Source: Apostichopus japonicus (taxonomy: Eukaryota; Echinodermata; Holothuroidea; Aspidochirotida; Stichopodidae). Taken from it: 64,000 nt of DNA. Of this stretch, positions 1-14,624 are shown piece by piece. A program made the translations under genes and the position numbers. Position 1 is the stretch's first letter. Each line of letters starts with the position of its first letter. The stretch spans positions 7,625,501 through 7,689,500 of the forward strand of contig NC_092563.1 in assembly GCF_037975245.1 (NCBI RefSeq), given 5' to 3'. The notes beneath the pieces are model-generated. The model was not told where the DNA came from. It was given only the letters and a program-made list of their open reading frames with translations, and did not search any database.

Positions 1-3000
1 TACAACAAATATTCCTAGTGTAAAGTAGATCAATATATAAAAATAGTGTGCGTCTACCTTAACAGGAAAAATTCTTCAACATTGTTTCAAAAGTTGCAAA
101 ACATATCACCAGTTTATCTAAGCACCCTCCTTGTTTTTACCAAACTTTCTCAGTTTGCTCATAGACACCACCCTTGAACGACGTAGCTCCCCTTCCCTTC
201 CATCCCCAATAAAGACTGGCTGTTGCGCCCCTGCATATTTTATTGTCCCCAGCAGAAAATATAGTGGGCCTGCATGGAAGAAATCAACTGAATGGCTGGT
301 CACATGGGACTTGGTAAGTTGTGTAAATTTTGACGCTTGGCAACCGAAAATCAAACCTATAAAGTCGATTTTATTTAGAGAATCTGCTTTCTTGTAACAT
401 GGTTTTGAAATGAAAGCAAGCCGAATCAAGTTGATATTGAGACGTATAAGATAAGAAACAGACAAAATAACACGTAATGACCAAAATAATCGGGGAGGTT
501 GCTAAAACATAATAACATTGGCTAAGAAGATTTACTGACCTTTATAGTAGTCATCCGTCTGGCCTGGAAGCAAAATTACATCTAATCTATAACCATTGTT
601 ATGTAAAGGATGCACATGCTGCCCCCCCCCCCCCCCCTTATTACCCAGCTCAGCCCGTTGATTTCATAACTCTTTTTAAGAGGAATTGAATTGAAAAGAG
701 TTTGCGAAAGGGAGATAAAAGTTTAAATTTACAGCAATTTAGCTAATATGCATCTGTTAAGAGTCTAGTCTGTTTGGCAGTTATTAAGAAATATGCTGTT
801 CTCTTTCAGTTTGACGGTGATTGGTTTTAGGTACAGAAAAAGGTAGCTAGCATTTGGTCATCAACTGGAGGTCATTAATCACTGTACGTGTAGTCAGGTC
901 GACGAAGATAACTTATAAAGTTCGCTAAAGGGTAAAATACACCGTCAGCTTTGTTTTGATGTAATTTAACTCTGGTTTTAAGGCAACGGACTCTGTAGAC
1001 CGGCGATATTGCGGGATGTGGTGGTGGCGGAGGTGGTTGGTGGGTGGTTGTGGGCGAGGGTGGATTTTCTTGGAAGGTCAATGTTGAGCAAGGATTGAGC
1101 AAAGTTTTAGTTTCAGTCTTGGTATACCCTGTTGTGTCTGGCCTCCTGAAAGCTGGTTATTGCCCCTCCCCAACCCCCTTCGATGACCTCCTATTTTTTA
1201 AAACTGATGTACCCATTACACAAAAATTACTTACAGAATCCGATGGATCTCGTATATACCTATTGATACACATTCACGCACACGCGCATGCACGCACGCA
1301 CGCATGCGCTTACACAGAAACAAAAATTGAGAACATTTTCCGATAAATACAAGACTGAATGTATATGCGAAAAATAGACGGAAAAATTTGATCGCGCCTA
1401 TAATTATGCTCAAGTGCGAATGAAAACGTTATACCGCGTAACACATAACTAAAAGCATTTGAAGCAAAATAAATATCAATTATCTAACTTTATCAATGTT
1501 CGAAGTAAGAGGACTTTGAAAGTGTACTCCTCGCACCTGGTCCGCCATCTATAATTGCAATGTCACCGACACTAATGAGTAACCGGATAGTTTGAGCTTC
1601 TGGGACTTTGTGTAGATGATCATTGATATCCTGACATGGTGAGTCGATTGATTAATTGATTACATTGATTAATTGATATTGATCAGTTTACATCATATAC
1701 CGTACTATCGATGACTTGTGCAATGGCGTAAATGAAGTGTATTGTAACGAAAACAATATAGAAATACAAGCAATGAATTTTACTGAATATCATTACATGG
1801 ATATATGCCTCAAATTGAGCAGACTTCCTATAACTCTTGGGATTCACTCAAACGTACCACAGATCATTTTGATATCTTCTCTATATCCTGTGCTCGCCTC
1901 ACAAAATCTATTCTCAAGGGTAAAGGTTTGTTATACTCAAAATGATTAAAACCAATAATGACCAAGCCACCCAAAGGGAGTTCATTAGCAGGACTTTATA
2001 CGTTAACAAGACAGCAACAACAACTTAATATAGATGAACTTTCTGTCTACCCGCTTCTGCTCTCCTAACAAGACAAAAAAAAATGTAATCTTTAGTATGT
2101 TTTGCCTCTCAGAATGAATGAAACCGAGTACCCCACAGGGAGGTCACTAACAGGACTTCGGACTGCGGTTTGAAAAATAAGAAAGAGGTTTCGAAGAATG
2201 ACAGATTATGATCTCTGTTCTTTGTTTACGATCGCTTGTAGTTGGCATGGGACTGTTTATTGTTCGCCGGAGGAGAGGGGAGGGGGGGGGGGGTGAACAT
2301 GCCTTTGAAACAGTTATTTTTTATGTCCTGGTTGATCTGTTAATTTATGATGTCGATACATCTGTAATAGCTTTAAAATTCTGAATAAGTAGACACTTTC
2401 GTTATTTTTATTTTCGAGTAACTTTTAAAGTTCTGTCGTCAACTCTACCTCGGATGGTAATCGCACTATAAAATATAAATAATTTTTTTATTTGACATTT
2501 TAGGCCTAAACTTAATTAATGACCTGAAATCGTTATTTCTGCATAATTTAAGACATGACCACCTTTTTGTTTGTTTAAAAAACTAGAATTTTGGCTAAAT
2601 GACTCGCTCTTGTGTTCATCTTGGGTAGATCAAATCAGTTTTATTTGGTGATATAATTATTTACGTTAGCATTGTTGCAGGGAATAAGCTTGATCATATT
2701 TATGATTTGATGGATAATTTTAGTATCTATCCAATTAGCGTAATCATTGACCGCTATACCAGCTAGAATGTCCAATATCAAAGTTATTTTAATTATCCAG
2801 TAAAATGTCACGATCTGAGACAAGACCAACCAATCACCGTCACCTAGCTGTCACAGGAAGAGTCCAATTAAAACATCTTATTAGTCTACCTCTGATAATC
2901 CTGATATAAATAGCATTTAGCAGTGACCTTCATATAATTGTTAATGTTTTGGAATTGATTGAAATTTATGTCTTGCGTAATATCTTACAAAGACATATTT

Positions 3001-4137
3001 CAAAGCAAGACCGGGTTAGTTGATTATTCCTGATTTATCATTGGCAAACCTATTCCTTTAAAAAAAATTGAACTCTTTTAAATTAAGTTGTTCGGTGAGG
3101 TAATGATGCTACCGCACGGTATTGACCAATTACTTAGAGAAGGATTCGGGAGTTATTTCAATAATCCACGGTTTTAACAGTTGTCAATTGACGGGGTTTT
3201 GACGAGTGAATCCAGCGATCGGATAAAAAAAAAATAAAATAAGGTGTACTTCTAAGAAGTGCTGTGGGAATGACCGAGATAATGTCACTACAAACAGAAG
3301 AAGAATCCCATAGAGGAAAGCCTTCTGGGGTTGAGGTATTTGCAGCAAATATTAAAGAGCTGTTTGAAATCGTATTCGAATACCTTTATGTCTACAAACG
3401 AGAGCGGAACCCGCACACGTAGGATTATAAAGGTATTACCAAGGTGTTTTGGCAGCAGTGGTTCACGTCAATACAAAAAAAAAAAAAAAATAATGAAAAA
3501 AATCTACCGCTACAAGAAGTGGATTTAATACAGAACGGTCGAGAAAACAGGTCAAATATGTGAAGATGTGATCAGCCATTAATTATCAAATATTGAGGAT
3601 GTACTGTTATGCACCCATGAGAATTTCGAACAAATTAGCCATCAACTTTATTCGGCTGTTTTTTATTCTCCATCTTCTTCTTCTTTTTCTTCTTTCCTTC
3701 AGTGTAGTACTGATGAGGAAAGAAACTAAAAGATTGCGTGCTTATCCATTATATCAATTATGGGATGCCAATAGGGACAGAAATGTAATTAAAATCTTCA
3801 AATACTATTTTCTGGGATTTGAAACCAATTTACATAGCTTTAGGCGACTGAACTTCACCTAAAATTTCTCAAAGTTACAAGTCTTTAAATTTTAAATGAA
3901 AAAAAAAAAATCAAAAGGAAGATGTTATATTATAGAGGTTTAATAGCCAGGAGAATATTCAAATATCGAGGGGTTTTTTTTGGTTGAGAAGGGGGTCAAA
4001 ATCCCGGAAGTAGTGGTGAATGTCAATCATGACCTATAATATTCATGAAGAATTAATTTAAGATTTAAGGTTATTAAAGTATTTCCACAAAAATATGCTA
4101 ACAGAGTCAACATTCTTTACGGACACTGACGATGCAT
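1..4137. other. No gene recognised; AT-rich intergenic DNA
   Basis: Only short open frames, none with recognisable domains. Holds a poly-C run (618-637), a G-rich stretch (1019-1066), the CA/CG tract (1268-1314), a poly-G run (2281-2293) and an A-run (3475-3490). Confidence 0.6.
1268..1314. repeat. Alternating purine-pyrimidine tract (CA/CG/TG)
   Basis: cacgcacacgcgcatgcacgc and its continuation to 1312 alternate purine and pyrimidine almost without break, a sequence type able to adopt Z-DNA. Confidence 0.8.
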
Positions 4138-4535
4138 TTACATGACCGGGTCAGCCGATACTCCTAGCTAGTACAGTAACTTCTGTTCATGTTCCACCAC
4201 CGTGCATCAGTAACTACTGCGCCGTGTTCGTAACACGGTAATATGTGTTACAGGTGGCACAGTAATTAAGTTTTTTCTTACTGCAAATTTAAAAAAAAAT
4301 TAAAATTTTAATTTTTTTAATTTTTAAATTTGTTTATATATATTTTTTAATTACTGCAAATTTTCACCTGTCGGAATCGTAGTTCAACGTGTAACAGCTT
4401 TCCAGTAATTACTGTGCCAACTGTAACACATGTTACCGTGTAACGAACACAGCACAGTAGTTACTGATACACGAATGTGGAACATGAACAAAAGTTACTG
4501 TACTAGCTATGAGTATCGGGTGACTGGGTACATTT
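4138..4535. mobile_element. Long-armed inverted-repeat (fold-back/MITE-like) element
   Basis: The left arm, about 4142-4272, is matched in reverse complement by about 4402-4533. Shared blocks include ccgatact, tagctagtacagtaact, gttcatgttcca, cagtaactactg, gtgttcgt and atgtgttaca. The arms agree at most positions but are clearly diverged. The spacer is very AT-rich with its own palindrome (aaaaattaaaattttaattt near 4295). No coding capacity is seen. I could not fix a target-site duplication, so the exact ends are uncertain by a few bases. Confidence 0.78.
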
Positions 4536-5316
4536 GTCGAAATTCATCATATTTATTTTTTTTCAGTATAATGTATACTTGCAAGACATCGTTTTCCGCG
4601 CGATCCAGATTTAAAGACTTCGTCCATGGAAAGATGCAGTCACGTTCTTCGGATTGGTCGCTCTTCGTTCTAAAGTTACAGCTTTTTTTATCTTAAACAA
4701 TTTATACCATTTCCGTTTAAAATGTTCCCGTCATCCCATCATCAAATGTGCAGCTGGTTTTATACATTAAAGATGCTAATTTGGTTGTAGATACTTGGTA
4801 ACCAGACACATTCCTGTCCATGGGCGACACGATCCAGTTCCGCGAGGGAATACCTGACTGCATAAGTTCTTTGTAAGATCTCTATTGGGATCAAATTTTC
4901 CCACATAACCAACATTACTACATCAGCATATATAGCAAGGTATATGATGTCGTAGCCATCATGTCGATTGAAGGAAAACTGGTTAAATATACACGGGTAC
5001 TTATTAACTTATGATAATATTATTTCTTAGACATGTGATAATTTCAAAATAGTTGCGTCTATTTGCCAATAGTATTTACTAATAATTTTGGAAACCTAAC
5101 AAGCTTCAGCCTAAAATAATTATTTGTAACCTCTGTTACAACAAGTGGAGTAGCCCTGTGGAGAGAGGGGAGGGGGGGGGGATGGAGGGGCCGCTAGGCC
5201 TCATAATATCTGTCAGGCCCCAAAATTTGTCAGAAGGTGTCTGTGTGTAGAAAATAGATCATGCCTGACCCCATAGACAAGTATTGAAACCCCCTATGCG
5301 CACCTCCCTGGTTGTT

Positions 5317-5432
5317 ACCAAGAAATGCCAGCGTTTGTTATGTTGTGTACATGCACAGATCATGAAACTCCCAACATATACGTACCGTACTGGTCGGTAC
5401 CAAGAAATGCCAGCGTTTGTGTACATGCACAC
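5317..5432. repeat. Direct repeat of about 23 bp, two copies
   Basis: taccaagaaatgccagcgtt occurs at about 5317 and 5398, each followed within a few bases by gtgtacatgcaca. The pair may be the remnant of an 81-bp tandem duplication. Confidence 0.75.
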
Positions 5433-7004
5433 GCACGTGAGAAATACTTGTAAAAGCAGATGCGCGTGAGGCAACTTTCCCGTTTCTTGGTGGTTTAACT
5501 GGAATAGTCCTTCTTTATGCGCGCAGTTATATATTACTTAGTCATATACGCACTAACAAAGTTCAAAGTGTAATGCAATGCGATAGATGGCTATTTCACT
5601 TTTCAATGACAGTGGGGGAAGAGGGAACGGAGGGGGAGGGGGGTAGGACTGAATGACTGCTCCAATTTGCACCTTGGTTAATCCAGCTATGTTCCATTAT
5701 TATATATATGACTCACTTTTTCACGGAATTTCGATATTTGAAGAGGACTTCAAAGCCCCAATTTGCCTTTGGTTCTTTTGCAATCCCCCCCCCCCCCACC
5801 TCCTTTTTTGGCAAACCATTTTGTTATCAATCGTTTCCTAGCCAATCAGGATTTGAGTGAGGTTCTAACACTTTTCAAGACATGTTTTTAAATGCTTGCT
5901 CATATTGTGCTCGTATTATTCGGCTACTTTCATATGATAAGCACGCTGTCAATGCAATATAAGCTAGATTATAAGGAACACATGAGGACGTGAAAGCAGC
6001 CGTAACGAGTACATGAAGTGGAAGGCTATATATCATATTACATCACTCAGCCACATTGATCGAACCCAAGCAAGAGAATAAAATGTCTCGACCAAGATAG
6101 ATTGCTTCAAAACGATCTGACTTTATTTACATTCGGAAATAAAGCGACTGAATGAGTTTTTCAGACTGTTTTGGGATATTAAAGAATTCCAAATGATTTA
6201 GTGTTGTGTTGTGTAATGAATTCTGAAGCTATGTTTGCTGCATATTATAGCTATGCTTTGTGATAATAATAGAATGCCTGATTTTTATCTATATGTATTT
6301 TAAATATCATGAATTAATTGATGGTAATTCGGTCTTTTCTAAAGGTTATCTTACCCTCTGCCGTCATTTACAAGACATAAACAAATACGAAGAGGAAGGA
6401 ATTAACAAGAGTCGATGCACATGAGAACAGGAAGAACAAAACAAGAAATTAAAATGAAATACAGCAAGAAAAATCATATTAAGTGTAAAACAGGTGTGGA
6501 AAGATAATAAAATAGAATCAGAATTTTAAATATGGAGAAGGATGGAAAAGTAGAGACACATTAAAATGGTATTACAATAAGTAAAATCAATAGTTATATA
6601 AAATATGTAGATACATGGATCGAGTTAAAAGGGGGGGGGTGGGTGAGAAATGAACATTTACAGGTAAAACGTTGCGCAGATAATGTTTAAAGGGATAACG
6701 ATGTGAGATGTTTTTAAAAAGTGTTATAATGGGCTGGTGAAACGAAGCTCATTGATCCAACTGCAAGCGTCATAGTATAGCTTGTATTATTGTTAACATG
6801 CAAAATATTGAAGTTTGTTCATTTTATGCTTTGTATGAGTGCATCGCGCAATAATCTATGATGTTACGCACGGCCTATACTTTTTATTTCTCGTTAAAGT
6901 TGAAATGATTATACAACATTGGAAATATTTAAATTCGGATATGAGGATGTTATTTAACGTTAGGGAAAAATTAATTTACAAAAAATGGGTCTTAGTTGTA
7001 AAAG

Positions 7005-7005
7005 T

Positions 7006-7052
<47 letters not shown>

Positions 7053-7053
7053 G

Positions 7054-7098
<45 letters not shown>

Positions 7099-7191
7099 AT
7101 TTTTATATTTGCTATATTGGATATTTATATATTTGCTTTATATATATATATATATATGCTATATATATGCTATATATATATATATATATAT
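7005..7191. repeat. Interrupted TA microsatellite
   Basis: Long TA runs are interrupted by atgcta and ttggatatttttatatttgc pieces, the latter twice (around 7094 and 7118). Translations are Tyr-Ile runs and not genes. Confidence 0.93.
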
Positions 7192-8529
7192 AGGCTATAT
7201 TTTTTGATAAAAGTTGTCATAAATTGTGTAAACTGACTATAACTATAAGTCGCATTATAAAGCGGTGCACCCAAAGTAAATGGCTTTGTACTGTGAATGA
7301 TGCTACTGTGGAAAAACACTAACCTACGAATACATTATTTAAAGGCTGTTTCAACTAATGACTGGTTAGGAGTCTAAAGGACTGTCCCTATATGTTTGAC
7401 TAGTAAAGTTCATCTTGTTAAGATGGTTCAAAGTTGCAGATTTTAAGCGTTTTGCAGTGTACGCATAGGATAGGTGTGATTAGTATTTTCTGTTTTTAAG
7501 TCTTTCTCTGTACACAACTGCCATGGTCATAAATGTAACACATGTTAAGAAATAACAAAACACATCAGTTTTAATTAATTAACGGGTACTGACCTTTACC
7601 AGTTTTAACTGGTAAAGCCACGAGACTCGGGTGACTAGTGGGTGACAATCTTCCATAAATTTCACTTATATTTCCCTTAATCTATATTTACGACAGCACT
7701 CGATGGAACACATTTTATGACATTTTATAACCGTGTTATTGATGAGAGCATGACTATTTCAAGATTATCTACAATTTCGTCCTGCAGATATAAATTTAAA
7801 CAAATTAGACGAAACAAAATTGATTTGATTTAGTTACGAGATGGTTTTACAGCGAAGTTATAAACTGAAGTTATGAGATTATAGTAATACTTGATTATAC
7901 CTACACAGTTTGTCAAAAAAACACTTCGTTTTTATTTCTTTCACGAGTGTCATCATGTACCATGGTTAAGATCCATTACAAATCCGCAATACATTTCACT
8001 TTAAAGGATTGTATTATGAAATATTTCATAAATATGGATTTCATCCTTGGTGGTTAGTCTCAGTTGTATACATATCCTATTTATATCGGCGAGTGCATAT
8101 TGAAGTGTACGGATTTGATGAGGCGGAGGGGATGCGTTAATAAGATTTAATGATTAAATTTATGTTCAGCTATAAATGTGTGCTTTTCCCTGTGCTTTCT
8201 CCAAAGTTTTATAATTCCCCAGTCAGTTTTCCGTTGTTAATTTACTTGTATTTTGTAAAATTCCTGACTGACTAACAGACTGACAGACTGACTTACCCGT
8301 GTATTAGTCTGGTTTGTTACGCTCTAGATATCCCCAAGAGAGGTTGACAGTATTGTCAGCAAAATGTTTAAAGAATAACAAACTGTATTTACTCAAAATT
8401 TGAATTGAGATTCTTAACTTGAATTGAGCTTGCAGTTTCTAATATGATGCAGTTTTCAATGTGAATATTTCATGTTTGTTACAAATCGTTCTGTTTTCCA
8501 TGTGAATATGTGTGTAGTGTTACCTCTGT

Positions 8530-8765
8530 GGAGTTGTAGCTCAGTGGTTAACGCCAGTGCCTTTCAATCATTATATAGGTCCCCGGTTCGAGTCACTCCA
8601 AGATTAATGTATGTCGTCCAGTTACAGATTTGCTGACAATTGACAATTCATAATTATGGACGTTAAATATGAATCTAAGAGACTGGCTTCGGTCAGCTTA
8701 CGGCTTTGATAAGCCAATGATGGCTTCTTCGCGAGTTCCTGCTTATAGGAGGATCTAAATACAAA
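8530..8765 (+). mobile_element. SINE family A, full copy 1 (tRNA-derived)
   Basis: A tRNA-like head (about 8530-8602) has an A box TAGCTCAGTGG and a B box GGTTCGAGTCA, with GGAGT/ACTCC pairing at its ends. The body follows with the family words atgtcgtccagt, gacaattcataat, atggacgttaaatatgaat, tcggtcagctt, gctttgataagccaatga and a tail ending tgcaggaggatcta-like. Related copies at 46698, 57124 and (rearranged) 16185 define the family. The head has an inserted base run in its anticodon region, so it is not a working tRNA. Confidence 0.88.
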
Positions 8766-11223
8766 CATACAATATTCATGTTTGTTACATATCGTGGGCG
8801 AACGTATATAACAGAAGCACACAACAATCACGTGTCGAATAAGTGTCACACTTGCGTGCGGTCTGCGCTCCTATATTAGACACATGCATGGTCAGCTCAT
8901 TACCGTGGCACCTCCCTGTGTTAATATCACTTTCTATACTGTACTTTCATGTCCCAGTTGCATTGTCAGACGACCTGTATGAATATTCATGTTTCTATCA
9001 GATAAAGGTTAGGAACTGCTCATACTGTCAAACGAGTGATTTGAAGCATGATTTGGGATGACAGTTTAGAGAGATATGAGCATTAGGAAATTGTCCCAAC
9101 TGGCTGAATCTCACGTGAAAGTTTTGCATCTGCATTAATCTAACAACAGGATATACTTATAATATATATGAATATTCAGGCCCAGCATGGATATGCATTA
9201 ATTTAACAAAGACAATCGGTTGTAACATGTAGTTAAGAACACCTTAAAAGCGATTCACTATTCTTTATAACACTTTATGTAAACATTTCACACGATATTG
9301 AAGTAATGAAATTTAAAATTAAAATTGAATATTTTCATCGACCAGGATTGAAAATAACTTGTCCTGTATACTTGGCACTAACTCAACAGGTATACACTGT
9401 TTATGACGTAACATATTGGTCATTGATAGTCATACCATTATACTGTTACACTCATAGCATTTCCCCCATGGAGACAATTTGTCTGATTTCAACGAATATC
9501 GATGACTAGAAATCATTGCATCGAAGTTAAAACCGCCAGGAACGTGCTTTTGGAATCTGTTAGAATTTTCTAGCCTGTAAAGGAAATGGAGATACCATTG
9601 ACAACCTTTGAACAAAGGTTCCTCTTGAATCAGGCTCCTTATCTCATGTAAGCCCCCCCCCCCCTTTTTAAGGCAAAAACTGTATATTCCTTAGATTTAG
9701 TACGATTGATTCTTATCATGCTGTAACATGGACAGAATTGATGGTGTTTTGCTAGCATCCAGCCTTATTTATAGATCCTCCTCCGTCGAGGGAAGTCTTC
9801 TTTTCTGTTTATAGACTGTCATATCTGTAGAGCTATTAACGGATAGACCCGAGGCAAACTATCAACCCCCGCATCTTAAAAGACGTAAAAAGAAACGCTT
9901 TAAAACTCGATCTGCTATGACTTAACATTTCCTATAACGTGCACTGGCCTGAATGTTACAAAACAGTATTCAAAATAGAAAAAAAAGAAAGAAAAAGAAC
10001 AAAGAAGGCGATTCTCGTAAGGTTTCTCGACTTTCAGAATGGATCATGGTAATGGATCAGTAAGTGTCGTGCACACAGGAAGGGGATCAATGATCCATAT
10101 GATTACATATTTCAACAGCGGTACCGCCACACTCTCCACCTCCCCATCATACCCCCCCACCCTCGCCTTGACCTTTCGTTCTCCTCGTCCAGCGTATTTG
10201 TATAGATCAAATTAAGGCGCTAGCTCACGAACTGCTATAGTTAGAAATAATGGCGGATTCTCCTAACAAGAAAGGGAAAATATGGTTGTACTGATAGTCC
10301 AGTAAAAACTGATTGTCCGGGTGTCTCCTCTTTAAGACGCAGTTTTTTCCATTACATAATTGATATCGGTGAATTGAGAATTCTCGGTTAGAGAATATTT
10401 ATATTAAAAAAAGGGTGATAGGTTCGTTACCTTGCGTAACAGTGGATTTGTATCACTTTAATGTTAAGTATATTAATTGAACCAAAATATCTGGGTTGTT
10501 AAGATTTTTATTGGAAATCATGCCATGCCTTTGGAGAATAATTTAATAAATAATCTCGTTGTTCATAATAAATTCAGTTTGATCATATTACGGCAAGGTG
10601 TCACTGATAATGTACAACGTGTCAAGTGTCCAGTGTAAGATAGCCGTATCGGTATTCTCCACGGCATGCGTGACCACAATACAGTGTGTCTAAAGTGAAT
10701 GGGGAATTGATATAAAGTAAGGCTAATACTGTCATTATACGATAGGCCTCAAGATGGATGAAATCATCACATATACTATCACGTGGTATTAAACTCCCAC
10801 GTTACCGGGCAAATTTGTGGTTGTAAAATGGATCCGTCAACATTTCACTGAATTTTTGCAAAATTTGCTTCAAATTATATAAACGATAACATTTACGACG
10901 TAACAAAATAGCCCTTATTCTCAAAAACAGTATATAGAAACAAACAGAATTAATGGAAGAGAAATTCGCATATATTCTTTGTTTTTGATAAAGTAATTGA
11001 TATACATTCAATTATTGAACATGTCGTTTAAGAGTGTACTACGGCATTCGTTATTTGCTTTGTTAAGTATGTAATATTCAACCAGTAAATATATTTGAGT
11101 TTGTACTAAAATGCAATGGCATCTGACAGCTTATCATTTAATTTGCAACTGAAGACATATAGTACTTTGCATGTAAATAGTTGCAGGTGAACTTGCAGCG
11201 CAACGTATACATTGCATCATTAT

Positions 11224-11294
<71 letters not shown>

Positions 11295-12206
11295 CAACAC
11301 TTTGATTCATGCATATTCCAAACATTCCAAAGCAGGTACCCTTCCAACAAACCCATACCTAAATGCTTTGAAAGACACGAATTCTTTCCTTTGTATATTA
11401 AATCAAGATCGCGCACCTTCAACATAAACTGCATATTTAATGAAGGCTACATAAGTCGTTCCGGGAAGTTTCCTTGTGTATATAGCCTACACGGACTTGT
11501 AGGCACCGGTGAGATACTTTACGAATTAACACTGTCATTCTGATTATCTTCTCTGATTGCAATCCTCATTATCTATTTAAGACGCATGACCTCAATAAGT
11601 CAGTTATACTTAATCGTCTGCTAAGCAGACGAAGGGGTTTGTTGTATTTACCTACGGATTCCTTCAATGCAGTGTCACCATGCCACATGCATCATGCATC
11701 ATCACGGAGCTTTATCACACTCAACTTGTCTGCATTCTTCGGTCCCTCGCAACATTACTTGTCCTCATAATGTCAACACAGTCGCCCCAGTGGTGTAATA
11801 CAAGACCAGCATATAGCTATTCTCTGCTCCTGTTGGGAAATAATGTGTATTTTGCTGCAGTATATAGAAATGAACAAAGCCTCATACCAGATTAAAACTG
11901 CTCTTCTGTATACAGCGTATTCTAGTTATAACTCCTCACTCGTTCTAAAACATTTCAAATGAAATTTAGTCGGAATTCGTACAGTTGAGGATAATTTGGT
12001 TGCTACGGTATATGCTTATTTGAAGCTTTAAGATTAACCAAAGGGGTATTAATGTCGCCGTTTATATCAAGGTAGCGTTCCGTGCTTACAAACTTTAAAC
12101 ATTCCCCCAACCATCTCTTTGTAATTTTACTTTATTTACCACCAGCCCCTCCTCTTTCTAAATTTACAACCGGGACGGAAATATCCTGTGGTGATATCGC
12201 GGTTGT
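8766..12206. other. No gene recognised; intergenic DNA
   Basis: Contains a C run (9652-9664) and the TA repeat at 11228. Open frames are short and unremarkable. Confidence 0.6.
11228..11291. repeat. TA microsatellite
   Basis: Uninterrupted TA repeat of about 64 bases; no element boundary was recognised beside it. Confidence 0.95.
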
Positions 12207-12765
12207 GTGTCATGGTGGGAAGGAGAGGGGGTTAGGGTGGAGAGGAGAGGGAATCATGGTGGAGAGGATAAGGGGTCATTGGGGGCAGGGTGTCATGATG
12301 GGAAGGAGAAGGGTCAAAGTGGGAAGGAGGTGGTGGCATGGTGGGAAGGAGAGGTGGCATGGTGGGAAGGAGAGGGGTTCATGATGGGTAGGAGAGGGGT
12401 CATGGCGTAGAGGAGATGGGATCATGATGGGAATGAGAGGGGTAATGGTGAGAAGGAGAGGGGGTCATGATGGGAAAGATAGGGGGTCATGGTGGATAGG
12501 AGGGTCATGGTGTAGAGGAGAGGGGATCATTGTGGGAAGGGGAGGGATCATGGTGGGAAGCAGAGGGGTTTATGATGGGAAGGAGAGGGGTTCATGGTAT
12601 AGAGGAGAGGGGATCATGGTGGGAATTTGGAGGGATCATGGTGGGAAGCAGAGGGGTTTATGATGGGAAGGAGAGGGGTGCATGGTATAGAGGAGAGGGG
12701 ATCATGGTGGGAAGGAGAGGGATCATGGTGGGAAGGACAGGGATCATGGTGGGAATGAGAAGTTT
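12207..12765. repeat. Purine-rich G minisatellite, units of about 20-24 bp
   Basis: Units resemble catggtgggaaggagagggg with length and base variation. The plus strand is strongly G-rich with many GGG/GGGG runs, so quadruplex or triplex structure is possible. Parts are repeated at a longer scale: the run from about 12540 to 12620 is echoed at 12630-12710. Open frames here are repeat translations. Confidence 0.93.
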
Positions 12766-13405
12766 TTTATGAGCCATATTTAAAAATTTGTATATGTAAA
12801 TTAAAGCACAACTAATCAATTTATATATCTGTGTGTTTGCAGAAGCAAAGTTACTTACTAAGAGTTCGTCGAGAATTTTTTTTTTTAAATATATATTTTA
12901 TAACCTAGCAAAATCAGAACAAATATTACTAAATGATCAAATGCGATTTCGGGTTGACATTACAAGCGCATAATCGGTGTCTTCAAGCATTTATCAAAAA
13001 TCGTCAAAGGTTTTATTAAATAATTAATTTTAAGTGATTCGAAACCGGGCAACTGTTGTCATAAACTTTTCGTGGATATTAATTTTTTAAATGTTGTTAT
13101 TTTTAGTGAATATTTTGACCTTTTCACTGGTCAACATTTTTGCAAAGGAAACAGATGTGATGACAAAAAGGTTTGTTTTCTTATTCATTGTTCTAATGTT
13201 TTTGAGGAAATCATCATATTTTCATCTGCAAATTATGCTTCACATGATACATTAGACGTTTTTGTTTGTTTAAAGAAAAACACAGTCAAAACTAAGTTAC
13301 TATGTTAAAAAAGAACTTAAGGGGGTTTCGTGATTTGAATTTTTAATAACATAAATTTGAATTAGCGTGAAGTCGATGAGATTGAAATTTAAGAAGACAG
13401 AGTTT

Positions 13406-13408
<3 letters not shown>

Positions 13409-13442
<34 letters not shown>
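13409..13442. repeat. (GA)n microsatellite
   Basis: About 17 GA units, followed by purine-rich ggaaagaaag. Confidence 0.95.
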
Positions 13443-13445
<3 letters not shown>

Positions 13446-14104
13446 AAAGAAAGATGAAGATTAATAAGTTGTTTTGTCTTTGTTTTGTTTTAGGACATTA
13501 AACTTCTATAGGCGACCTGTATTAGTCTCAGCCAAACTGCGATTTTCTTTTACGCATGCGCACCCGCAAAATACGTCAAACTGTAAACAACATTGACACA
13601 TAAACTTCATCATCTGTCTTTTAGTTGTCAAACCAGATCGGGTTATTATCTTAATTTGACTACTCACGATTCAAAATTGCTAAAACGTTCTTTCTTTTTG
13701 CAAATGTATGAGAATAGTTCGAGAAAAAATTGAAAAAAAAGAAGAAATATTTTTGTTTGTCAGTATAAAGCTAATTTACATTGACACTCAATAAGAATAG
13801 TTGTATGTGTTAATACTGTTATCATGTGTTTTGATCATTCATCATAAACAGTGAGACGCAATGGCGGGTATCATTCTCTGTAAATGATCATGCCATTCAT
13901 GCAAAGTGATATTATTCAGGATTATTTAACACGAACCGACGACCTGCTTGCCTGCATTAAAGGCTGCTCACCGGTTGTTGTAGTTGTTGTTGTCTGTGTG
14001 TCTATTTGTTTTACTTTTTAAAATGTGGAAGAGTGTTCAAATTAATCATGATAAATTTGACAGAGGTCCCCGTCATAAAGTCGCGTGGATAGTCATTGCG
14101 TTTT

Positions 14105-14624
<520 letters not shown>

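Larger units (their letters stand above)
4536..8529. other. No gene recognised; intergenic DNA
   Basis: Apart from the direct repeat at 5317-5432 and the TA block at 7005-7191, this holds G runs (about 5170-5180, 6631-6639), a C run (5785-5798) and a short ctgactga-type repeat (8264-8293). No coding signal. Confidence 0.6.

Noticed and set aside
3700-3740. A second hammerhead (ctgatgagg near 3712)
   Set aside because: The CGAAA strand and cleavage triplet are missing.
12082-12772. Gly/Met-rich open frames
   Set aside because: Translations of the G-rich minisatellite.
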